The position numbers and the translations under genes were made by a program. A stretch of 64,000 nt of DNA from Bacteroidaceae bacterium (GTDB taxonomy: Bacteria > Bacteroidota > Bacteroidia > Bacteroidales > Bacteroidaceae), in assembly GCA_017547165.1 (NCBI GenBank), contig JAFYQK010000002.1, forward strand, positions 1-64,000, written 5' to 3'. Positions 35,950 through 45,523 of the stretch are shown in pieces; position 1 is the stretch's first letter; the number at the start of each line of letters is the position of its first letter. The notes under the pieces were generated by a model that was not told the DNA's origin, ran no database searches, and saw only the letters and a list, made by a program, of their open reading frames with translations.

Positions 35950-38900
35950 TGTTAGGTATTTTGCACGATATTAAACATTGGTGTTCTGCCAGGATTTCTG
36001 GTAGAATTGGATGTCTCATATATATAACTGTCTGGTCATCTCTGTCGCTTTCTGCTCAAACAGATTCGACTGTAGTGGCAGATCCCGAGGATAATATAGA
36101 ATATAGAACAATATCATATGCCCCGGAATCAGTTTGGGAACAGAAAAAATATACTCCACGCGAGAATGATACTTTGTTTTTTAACTCTCCAATATGGAGA
36201 CGCTTTTATGTTGGAGTTGGCGGAGGTATTCAGGGACTGTCGGACAATATAGGTTCGGTAAGTAATGCTTCATTTAATGCTTTTGTAGGCTACAAGTTTA
36301 CCCCCATACATAGTCTCAGATTGCATGGTAGTATGATTAACTATACTTATGCAACAAACAAACCTGCTGCAAAAAGTATAGGTATGGGCATTGACTATGT
36401 GGCAAATTTAACTAACTTTGCCTTAGGTTATAATCCTGCGAGAATGTTTGATGTAAGTTCTGTGGTGGGATTAGGAGTAAGGTATAACAGTAAGGTGCTG
36501 GGTAGTCGCATTGCTCCATATGCTCATCTAGGTTTGTCTGCCAATCTGCATCTTAACAGCAATTTCTCGCTTTTCCTGGAACCTTATGTTGGCTTGCAGA
36601 GAAGCAACGAAGTGCTTTTTGGCAGAGAGAATCCTGAAAAGTGGAATTTGATGTATGGTTTCAGCGGTGGTTTGCAGCTTGCCTTGAATAGTCGTAAGAA
36701 CAACTATGCTGAGGCTGATAGCATTTATCGCAAATTCTTTTTTGACAGTAGCATAGGTGTGGCGCTTCCCTTGGGGGCAAGCGAAATGATGCATAGTAGC
36801 GGTACTAGTTATCAAATGGCATTGGGTATGTGGCTTAACCCAATGCTGGGTTTACGTATTGGTGCTCATGGCCAAAGTTCTTATTGGAGTACAGGAATGA
36901 CAACTGTCAACGGTGTTCCCGTGCGTAGTTCTAAACCACAGGCAATTATGGGCGGTCGTGCAGAACTTATGTTGAACCCTTTGAATTTTTCAAAAAAATG
37001 GAGGGATCAAAAGGATGGGCATGATTTTGCATTGAATGTCCTGATGGGTGCCGACTTTGGTTGGAATATGAAGAGTGGCATGGCAAATACCACATCTGGT
37101 CCGTTCAGATGTTACTATTATGGCATGACTGGTGCCTTGCAATTTCAATATCGTATTGCTAAGCCGGGTACATATATTTACATAGAACCAAGATATCTGG
37201 CTTCTATGTACCATGTTCCATACCAGAATACCCACAATAGTCTGTTGACAGTCGAAAACAGTATGTCGGTTAATGTCGGCACGCGTATCTATATGACACA
37301 CCCCACACTTACTGGTTCCGGAAATGATGAGTTTACACCTCATTGGTGGGCTGGCGTAGACGTTGGTGGCGTAAAGTGGCAGAGAGTGTCAATGATGACT
37401 ACTGGCGGTCTGGGTATAAATCCATCAGTAGGCTTCTCTCTAGGCTATGATTGGAAACCTTTGCTTTCTCTCCGTGGACAGGTCGCATACCAGAGAATGT
37501 ACAATACACATACCAGTGGATATGCAGGTTATGCAGAGGGTGCTCTGAAAAGTGGATATGGATTATGGGATTCTTCGTACGACGCATTGGATGTACGCTT
37601 ATCCTATATGCTTAATTTGAATAATCTGTTGCAAGGATATGATGCTGAACGCAGATTTAACCTGTGGTTGACAGCAGGTCCTACTTTGAGCTATATCTTC
37701 GGTGAAAATAATAAATGGGTAGATGGTCAGAAGCAGAGTGCTCCCAAACTGTCCTTGTTGAAACTAAGTGATTCTCGTAAGGGAAAGGCATCGCCAGGAA
37801 TGTCTGCATCATTGATGGCGGCATTGCGTGTGGCAAAGAATCTGGAGGTTACCGCAGAGGCTATGGGACAGTATAACTTCCTGCTTGGAGCAGCTCCCGA
37901 AACTTCTTCACGCTTGAATAATATAAAGTATGGATTTGCCTTAGGTACTAGATACCATTTTATGCCAGGCGTAGACCAACTCAAGGCATACAGAGGTCTT
38001 GACGAGAACAGATTCTTCTTTGATAGCAATGTGGCTTGGGCAACAAGTGCGATGACCAACTCTTTCCGCTTGGGTGGAAGTCAATATGCTGCTTCTTTGG
38101 GTATGTGGTTTAATCCTGTAGTTGGTGCACGTCTGGGTATTAATGTGCAGACGATGCAGAATTCCACAGGTACCGTTGATATTTTAGGAGCAAAGATGCG
38201 TCGTTCTTATGCCATGGCTTTGGGCGGGGCACGTGCCGAATTGATGCTGAATCCTTTGAATTTCATTAGCAGTTGGCGTAATAGAGAGGGAGGCAATGAC
38301 TTTGAAGTGAATATGTTGGTTGGTGCCGACTTAGGTGGCATAACAAAATCTGGAGGTTCATTCAAGGGAGATAGGCTTCGTATGTATTATGGCTGGACAA
38401 GTGCTATGCAGTTCTTGTATCGAATAAACTCTCCTGGAACTTATATCTTTGTCGAACCAAGAGTAATGTCTGCGAAATACAATTCGCTGTATGGCAATAC
38501 TGGAGTGCAGACCAAGACAAATGATTATCTTTTCTCTTTAGGCGTAGGTACAAGAGTTTATTTGACTAATCCCTCGTTCAATCCAGCCAATTCCAATGAT
38601 TTCGTGTCACATTGGTGGGCAGGTCTTGATTTTGGTGGCGTAAAGACACAACATAAATCAACCTTGCACAAACAGGGAGGCATCGGTTTTAATCCAGCAG
38701 TTTCAATGTCTTGGGGTTATGATTGGAAACCTTTGGCATCGTTCCGTGCACAACTTGCATATCAGAGGCTTACAGAGCATATGGTTTCTTCGTATTCTGG
38801 ATTCAATGCCAAAGGAAACAAGACTACTGGTACTGGTTTGTGGGAGAATGGGTATAATGTCATGGACCTAAGACTGGGATACATGCTGAATATAAATAAT

Positions 38901-40547
38901 TTCCTGCAGGGATACAATGCAGATCGCAAGTTCAACCTGTGGTTGATAGCAGGTCCTACATTGTCATGGATTATGAGTGAGGATAACAAGTGGAACGAGG
39001 ATCAGAAGACAGCAATGCTACCTGTCACAGACCTGAAACTTTCCAAGTCTTATGCCGGACATGTTTCACCTGCACTAACTGGTTCCATGATGGCATCATT
39101 GAATGTTGCAAAGAATGTTGATGTCACAGCAGAAGTGCTTGGACAGTATAACTTTATCAGAAATACAAATCCTGGCGACCACTCTTTGATAAATAACATA
39201 AAATATGGTGTTTCTGTCGGTGCGAGATACCATTTCGGACAGGATGCGTTGAAGAACCTCTTCTCTGATTTTTCTTCAAAACCATGGCATAAGGGACTTT
39301 TCGTTGATGCTGCATATGGTTGGGCAATTCCTACGGATGGTGGACTAGGAATGCATGGAAGTGGTAGTAGCATGCAAATTTCTATGGGATATTGGTTCAA
39401 TAGTCTCATTGGTGCGAAGATAGGAGTTGTAGGGCAGCAGACATATTGGGATAAGACGCAGGTTGCTGCAGTAAAGGAACCCCTAAGTGGAACTCAGGTG
39501 CATGCTCCTTATTCTGTATATAAGACGCAACTTATGCTTGGCGGTCGCGCAGAATTGATGCTTAATCCTCTCAACCTGATTTCCTCAAGAAGAAATGCAG
39601 AGGATGCACCACGTTGGGATATGAATATGTCATTGGGTATGAACTTTGGCGGTATGGTTAAGGTACAGGGGCTTACTCGTGGATATGTCGGTTTTACCAG
39701 TGCATTGACCGCATTGTTCCGTTTGTCGAAAACAACACAGATATATTTGGAACCAAGATATGATGTGTTCAATTATACAGCATATAATGATGCCTTCAAA
39801 TATGACCAATCTTTTTCGGATAAAGTGTTTACAATTAGTGTTGGTACGCGTATTACCCGTCCTGTAGGAGAGTCAAAGGATAGCATGCGTCCTAAGGATA
39901 AGGAAAAGATGGCGCATCGTGGTTTCTGGGCGGGCGCTTCATTGGGTGGAAGTAAAATGATACAGACCTTACGCAATGGCAACGGCGGTGTGGGCATACA
40001 ACCATCAATGGGCTTGACTGCAGGTTATGACTTTGACAGGTTGAATTCTGTTCGTGCTCACATATCTTATGACATCCACAGCCGTTATCGCACAGATCAA
40101 CCCTATTCAGTTGTTACACCAATGGGCATGCAAATGCGATATAAGGGTGCAATGAACAGCTCTTACCACCAGCTTGATCTACGTCTGCTGTATATGCTGA
40201 ACGTTACAAACATGTGGACTGGCTATGATAAGAGAAATGTCTTTAATATGTATTTTGAAATTGGCCCTTCGTTCTCGTCTATCGTGTCTGAGAGCAATAC
40301 CCTTGCTGAAGGAGAATATCAAGGCGGACAAGACTTCAAGTACATCGGAAAACAATATGCAGGAAATAAATCAATGGGATTGGCTATGGGTATTATGATG
40401 GCATTAAAATTGACACCAAAATGGGACTTGACTTCCGAACTGATGGGACAGTTCCACTTTAATCGTCAATATATGCCAGAGAATTATGCTAGATTTGTTA
40501 ATGCCATAAAGATGAATTTCTCTGTTGGAACAAGATATAACTTTTAG
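35946..40547 (+). CDS. Giant outer-membrane protein of seven tandem beta-barrel-like modules
   Basis: The 1533-residue protein has a signal-like N-terminus. By eye it contains seven beta-rich modules of about 170-210 residues in the order B-A-B-A-B-A-B, at about 82-251, 264-450, 465-672, 691-874, 889-1097, 1117-1305 and 1326-1533. A modules start FFFDS or LFVDAAYGWA, contain GGRAELMLNPLN, and end VGTR(I/V). B modules start HWWAG(V/L)D-GGVK, contain GYDWKPL-S-R, and end G(T/A)RYHF or GTRYNF. The alternating aromatic strands and aromatic closing residues are typical of outer-membrane barrels. I know of no named family with this architecture. It might be one giant barrel or a chain of barrels. 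Confidence 0.7.
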   Translation: MMLGILHDIKHWCSARISGRIGCLIYITVWSSLSLSAQTDSTVVADPEDNIEYRTISYAPESVWEQKKYTPRENDTLFFNSPIWRRFYVGVGGGIQGLSDNIGSVSNASFNAFVGYKFTPIHSLRLHGSMINYTYATNKPAAKSIGMGIDYVANLTNFALGYNPARMFDVSSVVGLGVRYNSKVLGSRIAPYAHLGLSANLHLNSNFSLFLEPYVGLQRSNEVLFGRENPEKWNLMYGFSGGLQLALNSRKNNYAEADSIYRKFFFDSSIGVALPLGASEMMHSSGTSYQMALGMWLNPMLGLRIGAHGQSSYWSTGMTTVNGVPVRSSKPQAIMGGRAELMLNPLNFSKKWRDQKDGHDFALNVLMGADFGWNMKSGMANTTSGPFRCYYYGMTGALQFQYRIAKPGTYIYIEPRYLASMYHVPYQNTHNSLLTVENSMSVNVGTRIYMTHPTLTGSGNDEFTPHWWAGVDVGGVKWQRVSMMTTGGLGINPSVGFSLGYDWKPLLSLRGQVAYQRMYNTHTSGYAGYAEGALKSGYGLWDSSYDALDVRLSYMLNLNNLLQGYDAERRFNLWLTAGPTLSYIFGENNKWVDGQKQSAPKLSLLKLSDSRKGKASPGMSASLMAALRVAKNLEVTAEAMGQYNFLLGAAPETSSRLNNIKYGFALGTRYHFMPGVDQLKAYRGLDENRFFFDSNVAWATSAMTNSFRLGGSQYAASLGMWFNPVVGARLGINVQTMQNSTGTVDILGAKMRRSYAMALGGARAELMLNPLNFISSWRNREGGNDFEVNMLVGADLGGITKSGGSFKGDRLRMYYGWTSAMQFLYRINSPGTYIFVEPRVMSAKYNSLYGNTGVQTKTNDYLFSLGVGTRVYLTNPSFNPANSNDFVSHWWAGLDFGGVKTQHKSTLHKQGGIGFNPAVSMSWGYDWKPLASFRAQLAYQRLTEHMVSSYSGFNAKGNKTTGTGLWENGYNVMDLRLGYMLNINNFLQGYNADRKFNLWLIAGPTLSWIMSEDNKWNEDQKTAMLPVTDLKLSKSYAGHVSPALTGSMMASLNVAKNVDVTAEVLGQYNFIRNTNPGDHSLINNIKYGVSVGARYHFGQDALKNLFSDFSSKPWHKGLFVDAAYGWAIPTDGGLGMHGSGSSMQISMGYWFNSLIGAKIGVVGQQTYWDKTQVAAVKEPLSGTQVHAPYSVYKTQLMLGGRAELMLNPLNLISSRRNAEDAPRWDMNMSLGMNFGGMVKVQGLTRGYVGFTSALTALFRLSKTTQIYLEPRYDVFNYTAYNDAFKYDQSFSDKVFTISVGTRITRPVGESKDSMRPKDKEKMAHRGFWAGASLGGSKMIQTLRNGNGGVGIQPSMGLTAGYDFDRLNSVRAHISYDIHSRYRTDQPYSVVTPMGMQMRYKGAMNSSYHQLDLRLLYMLNVTNMWTGYDKRNVFNMYFEIGPSFSSIVSESNTLAEGEYQGGQDFKYIGKQYAGNKSMGLAMGIMMALKLTPKWDLTSELMGQFHFNRQYMPENYARFVNAIKMNFSVGTRYNF

Positions 40548-40550
40548 TGC

Positions 40551-41642
40551 ATGAAGATGAGAAGAAATTTTGTATATATTGTGCTTGCTTTATTATCATT
40601 GCTTACAGCTTGTTCGGATAATGAAAATGTTCTTGACACGCAAATTGGTCAGGCGAAAATACCTATGCGGTTTAGTCTGGGCGATTTGGTGAATATGACT
40701 ACACGAGGAACAGGGGAGGAACTTGGCTATACTACTTTTGAACCAGGACAGAGTGTAGGTGTCTTCGTTATGTATGAGCGAGATTTGGACTCTTTAAGAG
40801 AGGGTTCTGATTATCACAACATCTCTTATTACTATGATAATGTAGAATGTCGCATTGATGAGAGTGGCAATCTGCATCCAAAAAGTATAGAGGAGATGTT
40901 CTATCCGATGGGACTGGATTCCAAAATTGCTGTTTTTGCCTATGCTCCATACGATTCAACAATGACAAGGAAGAGACTATTGAATTCGCAGGATACTATT
41001 TTTGTCTCAAGTAATCAGAGTATAATCAGAGAGACCCAAAATAACGACCTTATTCTTGGTACGCCCTTGCAAGGCAATCCTTTATTGCGACCAGCTATAG
41101 ATGGAACCTCAGGTTCATTCCCGACGGCAAGTATAAAGCTTAATTTTCGTCATCAGAGAAGTAGGGTAGTGCTTAATGTAACATTGGATGGAGGGTCAGA
41201 GTTTATGGATGGCAAGGATTTCCTGTTGATAGATACAATGTATGTTTATGCTGAAAATGTACCTATGTGTGCCCCGTCTGGTTGCAAATTAGATGATACA
41301 ATGAATAATTTTGCACCAGCTGACATATTGCAGAATGATACTATGCTGATGGCATGTTTTACCGATATTGATTTACTTAATACACAGAAAAAGACTTTTA
41401 CCTCAATCGGTATTGTTTTGCCTTCGAATGCACCCGTAGAATTGTCGTTTCGTATAGAGTTTGTTACTGCACAAAAGCGTTCAAAAGTACGTCGCAAAGC
41501 AGTAGTGCCAGTTATGTTTGAACGTGGAGCATCTCTAAACTTTAAGACAACAATTTCGGAGAGTATGACTGAGGAAGATGACGAGTCAACAGACTATGAT
41601 GAAGTGCCGGTAGTTCCTGATACTCCTGGCATTCCAGCTTAA
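40551..41642 (+). CDS. Fimbrillin-like lipoprotein, last gene of the operon
   Basis: The 363-residue lipoprotein has lipobox LTAC (Cys21) and a TTRG site at Arg52. The core is Mfa-like fimbrillin with IKLNFRHQRSRVVLNVTLDGG and KIAVFAYAPYDS. The C-terminal tail is acidic and Pro-rich (EEDDESTDYDE, then VPVVPDTPGIPA), unlike the other fimbrillin-like proteins here. It lies three bases after the giant barrel gene. It may be a tip or adaptor subunit. A stem-loop closes the operon. Confidence 0.75.
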   Translation: MKMRRNFVYIVLALLSLLTACSDNENVLDTQIGQAKIPMRFSLGDLVNMTTRGTGEELGYTTFEPGQSVGVFVMYERDLDSLREGSDYHNISYYYDNVECRIDESGNLHPKSIEEMFYPMGLDSKIAVFAYAPYDSTMTRKRLLNSQDTIFVSSNQSIIRETQNNDLILGTPLQGNPLLRPAIDGTSGSFPTASIKLNFRHQRSRVVLNVTLDGGSEFMDGKDFLLIDTMYVYAENVPMCAPSGCKLDDTMNNFAPADILQNDTMLMACFTDIDLLNTQKKTFTSIGIVLPSNAPVELSFRIEFVTAQKRSKVRRKAVVPVMFERGASLNFKTTISESMTEEDDESTDYDEVPVVPDTPGIPA

Positions 41643-41647
41643 AATCC

Positions 41648-41684
41648 AATGGGGCATTAGTGCGTAATAGTCTAATGCCTCATT
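41648..41684 (+). terminator. Stem-loop at the end of the fimbrillin operon
   Basis: A 13-bp stem (41648-41660 with 41672-41684, one G-T pair) with an 11-base loop begins six bases after the stop codon. No direct T-run follows, so the mechanism is uncertain. Confidence 0.6.
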
Positions 41685-41784
41685 GAGGTTAAATGGTTTC
41701 TTGTAGTGTTATTTTTTGTGATAAATTTTAGCAGGCCTAGGCAGTGGTCTAATGATGTCAAGAAGATATTTTAGTTAGATTTGT

Positions 41785-41815
41785 TTGTATATACGAAAAA
41801 ATGTTGTATCTTTGC
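41785..41815 (+). promoter_or_regulatory. Promoter of tRNA-Leu
   Basis: TTTG (41785-41788), a 19-base spacer and TATCTTTG (41808-41815) give a consensus Bacteroidota promoter 12 bases before the tRNA. Confidence 0.85.
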
Positions 41816-41827
41816 AACATCTAAGTT

Positions 41828-41909
41828 GCGCCTGTGGTGGAATTGGTAGACACGCCAGACTTAGGATCTGGTGCAGCGATGCGTGTAGGTTCGAGTCCTA
41901 TTAGGCGTA
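41828..41909 (+). tRNA. tRNA-Leu (anticodon TAG)
   Basis: The 82-base sequence folds as a class II tRNA. Acceptor strand GCGCCTG pairs with TAGGCGT (41902-41908, with G-T ends), with A as discriminator. The anticodon stem CCAGA/TCTGG encloses CTTAGGA, giving anticodon TAG at 41862-41864. A GGTTCGAGTCC T-arm is present. The 3' CCA is not encoded, consistent with the cca gene in this window. Confidence 0.96.
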
Positions 41910-41916
41910 CAACGTG

Positions 41917-41945
41917 AAGAGGAGTCATTGTGGCTCCTCTTTTTC
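41917..41945 (+). terminator. Terminator of tRNA-Leu
   Basis: AAGAGGAG (41917-41924) pairs with CTCCTCTT (41934-41941), followed by a short T-run. The remaining bases to 42076 show nothing. Confidence 0.85.
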
Positions 41946-42076
41946 TTTCCCCTCCCCCATCTCCCCTTGATGGTAATGCCAGCGCGTCCCGATGGAAAAA
42001 GTTTGCTTGGGTGGACAAAGGTTAGTAGTTCTATCAGCATTACTATGTTCTCGCAACAATAAGAGTTAGCTTCTTG

Positions 42077-42325
42077 TCAAGCTGATTTTTGCGTTACCTT
42101 CCTATGCCCAAACATTATGGTAGGAATGAGCACCAGATAGCCTGCGAGGCACAGGAGGGGAGCGATTCTTATCCTTCGTGCAGAGAAGATGTCAGGGCAG
42201 AAGGTTTCGTTTGTGCTCCCCTCACCTGCCATGAGCAGGAGGCCCGACAGAATGAGGGATGCGGCAATGGTGCAAAGCATATAGTGCGGATATTTTACAA
42301 AGATTCGTTTCATGATTATAAGCAT
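42077..42325 (-). CDS. DUF3098-like small membrane protein
   Basis: The 82-residue protein (or 78 from ATG 42313) has two transmembrane helices. The segment between them, LMAGEGSTNETFCPDIFSAR and then RIRIAPLLCLAGY, matches the DUF3098 pattern (GG-S-...-F-P-E-IFS-RR-...-API). DUF3098 proteins are Bacteroidota membrane proteins usually near ftsX and uppP, which are absent here. Its start overlaps the stop of the DUF2723 gene by one base, so the two are coupled. Its role is unknown. Confidence 0.75.
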   Translation of the reverse strand: MLIIMKRIFVKYPHYMLCTIAASLILSGLLLMAGEGSTNETFCPDIFSARRIRIAPLLCLAGYLVLIPTIMFGHRKVTQKSA

Positions 42326-45300
42326 TACTTTAATGTTTGTTCAGCGAAATAGGTGCTGAGAAGTTCTTTACGGTCATAGTAATACAATAGGGATATAGTC
42401 TTTTCCATTGTATGTCTCCACTGGTATTCCGTAAAGGCTGAACCACGACGGCGCTCGGGACACAGTGTTTCTATCCATTCCATCCACTCAAGAGAGCGGG
42501 AGAGCATATCCCTGGCAAGTGTATCGGCTTCTGCATAGCGCCCTGTGTGGTAGAGGCAACGTAGCATAGAGAGGGCGGCTGCGTCGTATGGAACAACTTG
42601 CTGAGGCATTTCCTTTTGCCATTTGCGTACAACGGCCATGGCACGTTCATTGTCGCCTTGTTCAAGCAGGGCATCTATCAGGGTTGCCATCTTGTGCTGA
42701 TGCCCGTATGCCATCTTCCTCACGTCATAATCGGCATACACATTACCGGCAGACAAACCTCCGTAGGAGAAGTTCTCCATGATGTTCTCGTACAGGCGTT
42801 CCACATTTACACGTGTTTCAGTTTCGGAAGTTTCAGAAGGGACGATACGATACAGCAGGCCCTCCAGCACAAGGTGAGGTTTCAGGTATGGCCTTTCATC
42901 TATGTTCATGGACGTTGTCAGGTACAAAGGTCTGGCTTCATCGCCATTTGCGAGAAGCTGGAGTATCAGCAAGTCACTCTTCAGAAGCATGTCCATGCCA
43001 GCAAAGGAAAGAGGCGTCTTCTTTCCCGACCTCTGCATAACAAAAGCCGAGTCCGTGGGAATGCAACGTATGTCCAGCGTTTCCCATTCGTCCTCTCGTC
43101 CGTAGGCAAGTGCCTTCACATATTGTCGCAGACGTACATCTTCCTCGCTCATACCGTCCGTACGGTTGAACACCCAATGCCTCAGGATGTTTGCCATGTC
43201 AAAGGGGTCCTCGCCAAGAATTCTCTTCAGCGTATGTGATTCCTGCCGGTACAATGCCAGCACCCTATCGTGCAATTCAGGTTCTATACGCACGGCATCA
43301 TTGTTGCCATAACTGTAGTCTTCGGTTTCCCATCCCAATGGCAAGGCAGGAGAATCGTAGGCAGGACGTAGCATCTGGTCAATGTACCAATCGGCACTGG
43401 CATAAGACAAGTTGCATACCCTTGCGTCCGTGCGCTTCCCTTCCACTTCCTGCATGTACCAAAGGGGGAAGGTGTCGTTATCGCCATTACAGAAGATGAT
43501 GGGTTTGCCCTCCTTAGGTGCGCTCTTCAAGTAGTTTTGACCAAAGTCGCGACAAGTGTATCGTCCGCTACGGTCGTGGTCGTCCCAAGTTTGGCATCCC
43601 ATCTGTATGGGAACAAGCAGGCAGAGAAGCACGCCAATAATCACCGATAACCGCTCTCCAAACCTCAACCGCCTCAAGACCGACACCACCGCACCCGTGC
43701 CAAGTCCCACCCAAATGCAGAAAGCATAGAAGGAACCTGCATAGGAATAATCTCTTTCCCTGGCCTGCAGGGGTGTTTGGTTCAGGTACAGAACTATGGC
43801 TATTCCCGTCATAAAGAACAACCAGAAGGTAATGAGAGACTGGTTTCTGCCCAACTCGCCCTTCCTTCTTTGCCACCAGATGCCCAAGATACCCAAGAGC
43901 AATGGCAAGGCATAATAGACATTGCGTCCTTTATTTTCTTCCAAGTCGGATGGCAGTTTGTTCATATCACACCCCAAAAGCAAACCGTCTATGACATCTA
44001 TGCCCGTTATCCAGTTGCCGTGCTCCGTTTCGCCGTTGCCTGGAATATCATTCTGCCTGCCCACGAAGTTCCACAGGAAGTACCTTATATACATATAATA
44101 TAATTGATAGGAGACGAAGAAACCGATGTTTTCCTTCATCGTAGGACCTTTCACACCACCCATCCACTGCTCGTAAGCCCGGGCATGACGCGAAGAGTGC
44201 ATACGTGGGAAAAGCATATTTTGGTCGTAAACATACTCTATCTTCTTGCCCACATCCATGTAGCGCCCCGTCTTGTCCGACTTGCGGTAGATTGTCTCAC
44301 CCTCCTTACGTTTGGCAACCATAAAGTCGCCCTTACGCTCGTACGCAGGCTTTGCCTTGTAGGTAGGTCCATAGAACAGGGGATGGTCCCCGTACTGCTC
44401 TCTATTGAGATAGCGCTTCAAGGCAAAGACATCTTCCGGAGAATTCTCGTCCATAGGCGGATTGGCGGAGGAACGGACAAGGATGACGCCATAGCAACTG
44501 AATCCCACAAGTATCATGGTCACACAAGACAACACAAGCCTCCTTGTTCCATGCCAACGGTTCAATCCCCAAACAATTAGCACTGAAAGCAACAAGATAA
44601 AGCCTGCAAGTCCAGAATTGAAAGGAAGTCCCAGCAGGTTAACAGCCAAAAGTTCCGCCCTGCCAACCAGCCACAACACACCGGGGACAAGCCCATAGAG
44701 TATGCCGCCGAGCAAAATAAAACTAACCAACAGAGCCTTGAACACTCCCCACATCGTTGTCTTCTTCGTCTTCCTGAAATAGTATACCAGCACCATGGCA
44801 GGTATGCAAAGGAGGTTCAGCAGATGCACACCTATGGAAAGACCTATCAGATATGATATCAGCAATATCCAACGGTTAGAGCTAGGACTATCTACCTCAT
44901 CATCCCACTTGAGAATTAACCAGAATACCAGTGCCGTAAGAAAACAGGAATAGGCATAAACCTCTGCTTCCACGGCAGAGTACCAGAAGGAGTCGCTGAA
45001 CATGCAGGCAAAGGCACCTACCATGGCGGAACCTTCTATCAGGAGGAGGTCCTGCACCCGTCCCACTCTGCCATATCCACACAGCAGGCGACGCATTAGA
45101 TGCGATATCGTCCAAAACAGAAGCATTATGCAACCGGCACTGAGCAAGGCAGACATGATGTTCACCATATATGCCACTTGAGATGGGTCGGAAGCAAACT
45201 GAGAGAACAGATTAGCCGTAAGCATGAAAAACGGTGCGCCTGGCGGATGACCTATCTCCAGCTTATAAGCAGAAATAATGAACTCGGAGCAATCCCACAA

Positions 45301-45402
45301 GCTGGCTGTGGGCTCAACCGTAAGACAATAGACTGTGGCGGCAATGGCAAAGACCAGCCACCCCACGATACGGTCAACAAATTTGAATAGGTTTTGTTGC
45401 AT
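42325..45402 (-). CDS. DUF2723 (GT117-type) multi-pass membrane protein
   Basis: The 1025-residue protein begins with a multi-helix membrane domain typical of DUF2723. Its conserved first loop TASLWDCSEFIISAYKLEIG is followed by HPPGAPFFML. This family is related to GT-C, protein O-mannosyltransferase-like glycosyltransferases and is thought to act in Bacteroidota surface glycosylation. A soluble region of about 450 residues follows from about residue 580, including ICNGDNDTFPLWYMQEVEG and a helical TPR-like end. Donor and acceptor are not known from sequence. The gene is visibly richer in G+C (near 50 percent in sampled lines) than its neighbours (near 40 percent). Confidence 0.85.
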   Translation of the reverse strand: MQQNLFKFVDRIVGWLVFAIAATVYCLTVEPTASLWDCSEFIISAYKLEIGHPPGAPFFMLTANLFSQFASDPSQVAYMVNIMSALLSAGCIMLLFWTISHLMRRLLCGYGRVGRVQDLLLIEGSAMVGAFACMFSDSFWYSAVEAEVYAYSCFLTALVFWLILKWDDEVDSPSSNRWILLISYLIGLSIGVHLLNLLCIPAMVLVYYFRKTKKTTMWGVFKALLVSFILLGGILYGLVPGVLWLVGRAELLAVNLLGLPFNSGLAGFILLLSVLIVWGLNRWHGTRRLVLSCVTMILVGFSCYGVILVRSSANPPMDENSPEDVFALKRYLNREQYGDHPLFYGPTYKAKPAYERKGDFMVAKRKEGETIYRKSDKTGRYMDVGKKIEYVYDQNMLFPRMHSSRHARAYEQWMGGVKGPTMKENIGFFVSYQLYYMYIRYFLWNFVGRQNDIPGNGETEHGNWITGIDVIDGLLLGCDMNKLPSDLEENKGRNVYYALPLLLGILGIWWQRRKGELGRNQSLITFWLFFMTGIAIVLYLNQTPLQARERDYSYAGSFYAFCIWVGLGTGAVVSVLRRLRFGERLSVIIGVLLCLLVPIQMGCQTWDDHDRSGRYTCRDFGQNYLKSAPKEGKPIIFCNGDNDTFPLWYMQEVEGKRTDARVCNLSYASADWYIDQMLRPAYDSPALPLGWETEDYSYGNNDAVRIEPELHDRVLALYRQESHTLKRILGEDPFDMANILRHWVFNRTDGMSEEDVRLRQYVKALAYGREDEWETLDIRCIPTDSAFVMQRSGKKTPLSFAGMDMLLKSDLLILQLLANGDEARPLYLTTSMNIDERPYLKPHLVLEGLLYRIVPSETSETETRVNVERLYENIMENFSYGGLSAGNVYADYDVRKMAYGHQHKMATLIDALLEQGDNERAMAVVRKWQKEMPQQVVPYDAAALSMLRCLYHTGRYAEADTLARDMLSRSLEWMEWIETLCPERRRGSAFTEYQWRHTMEKTISLLYYYDRKELLSTYFAEQTLK

Positions 45403-45523
45403 GATTGCACGGATTAGGTTTCTCCGGCAAAGGTATGAACAAAGGGCACACCTTCATGCAATATCTACCTTACATTACCCTTACAATTACCCTAAAGCAA
45501 TGTACGGCATTACCTCATCAACA

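Noticed and set aside
42598..44580. Several plus-strand frames opposite the DUF2723 gene
   Set aside because: They come from the GC-richer composition of this gene; none shows family motifs.
41828..45402. Integrated mobile element at tRNA-Leu
   Set aside because: There is no integrase, transposase or repeated tRNA end; only a composition shift is visible.
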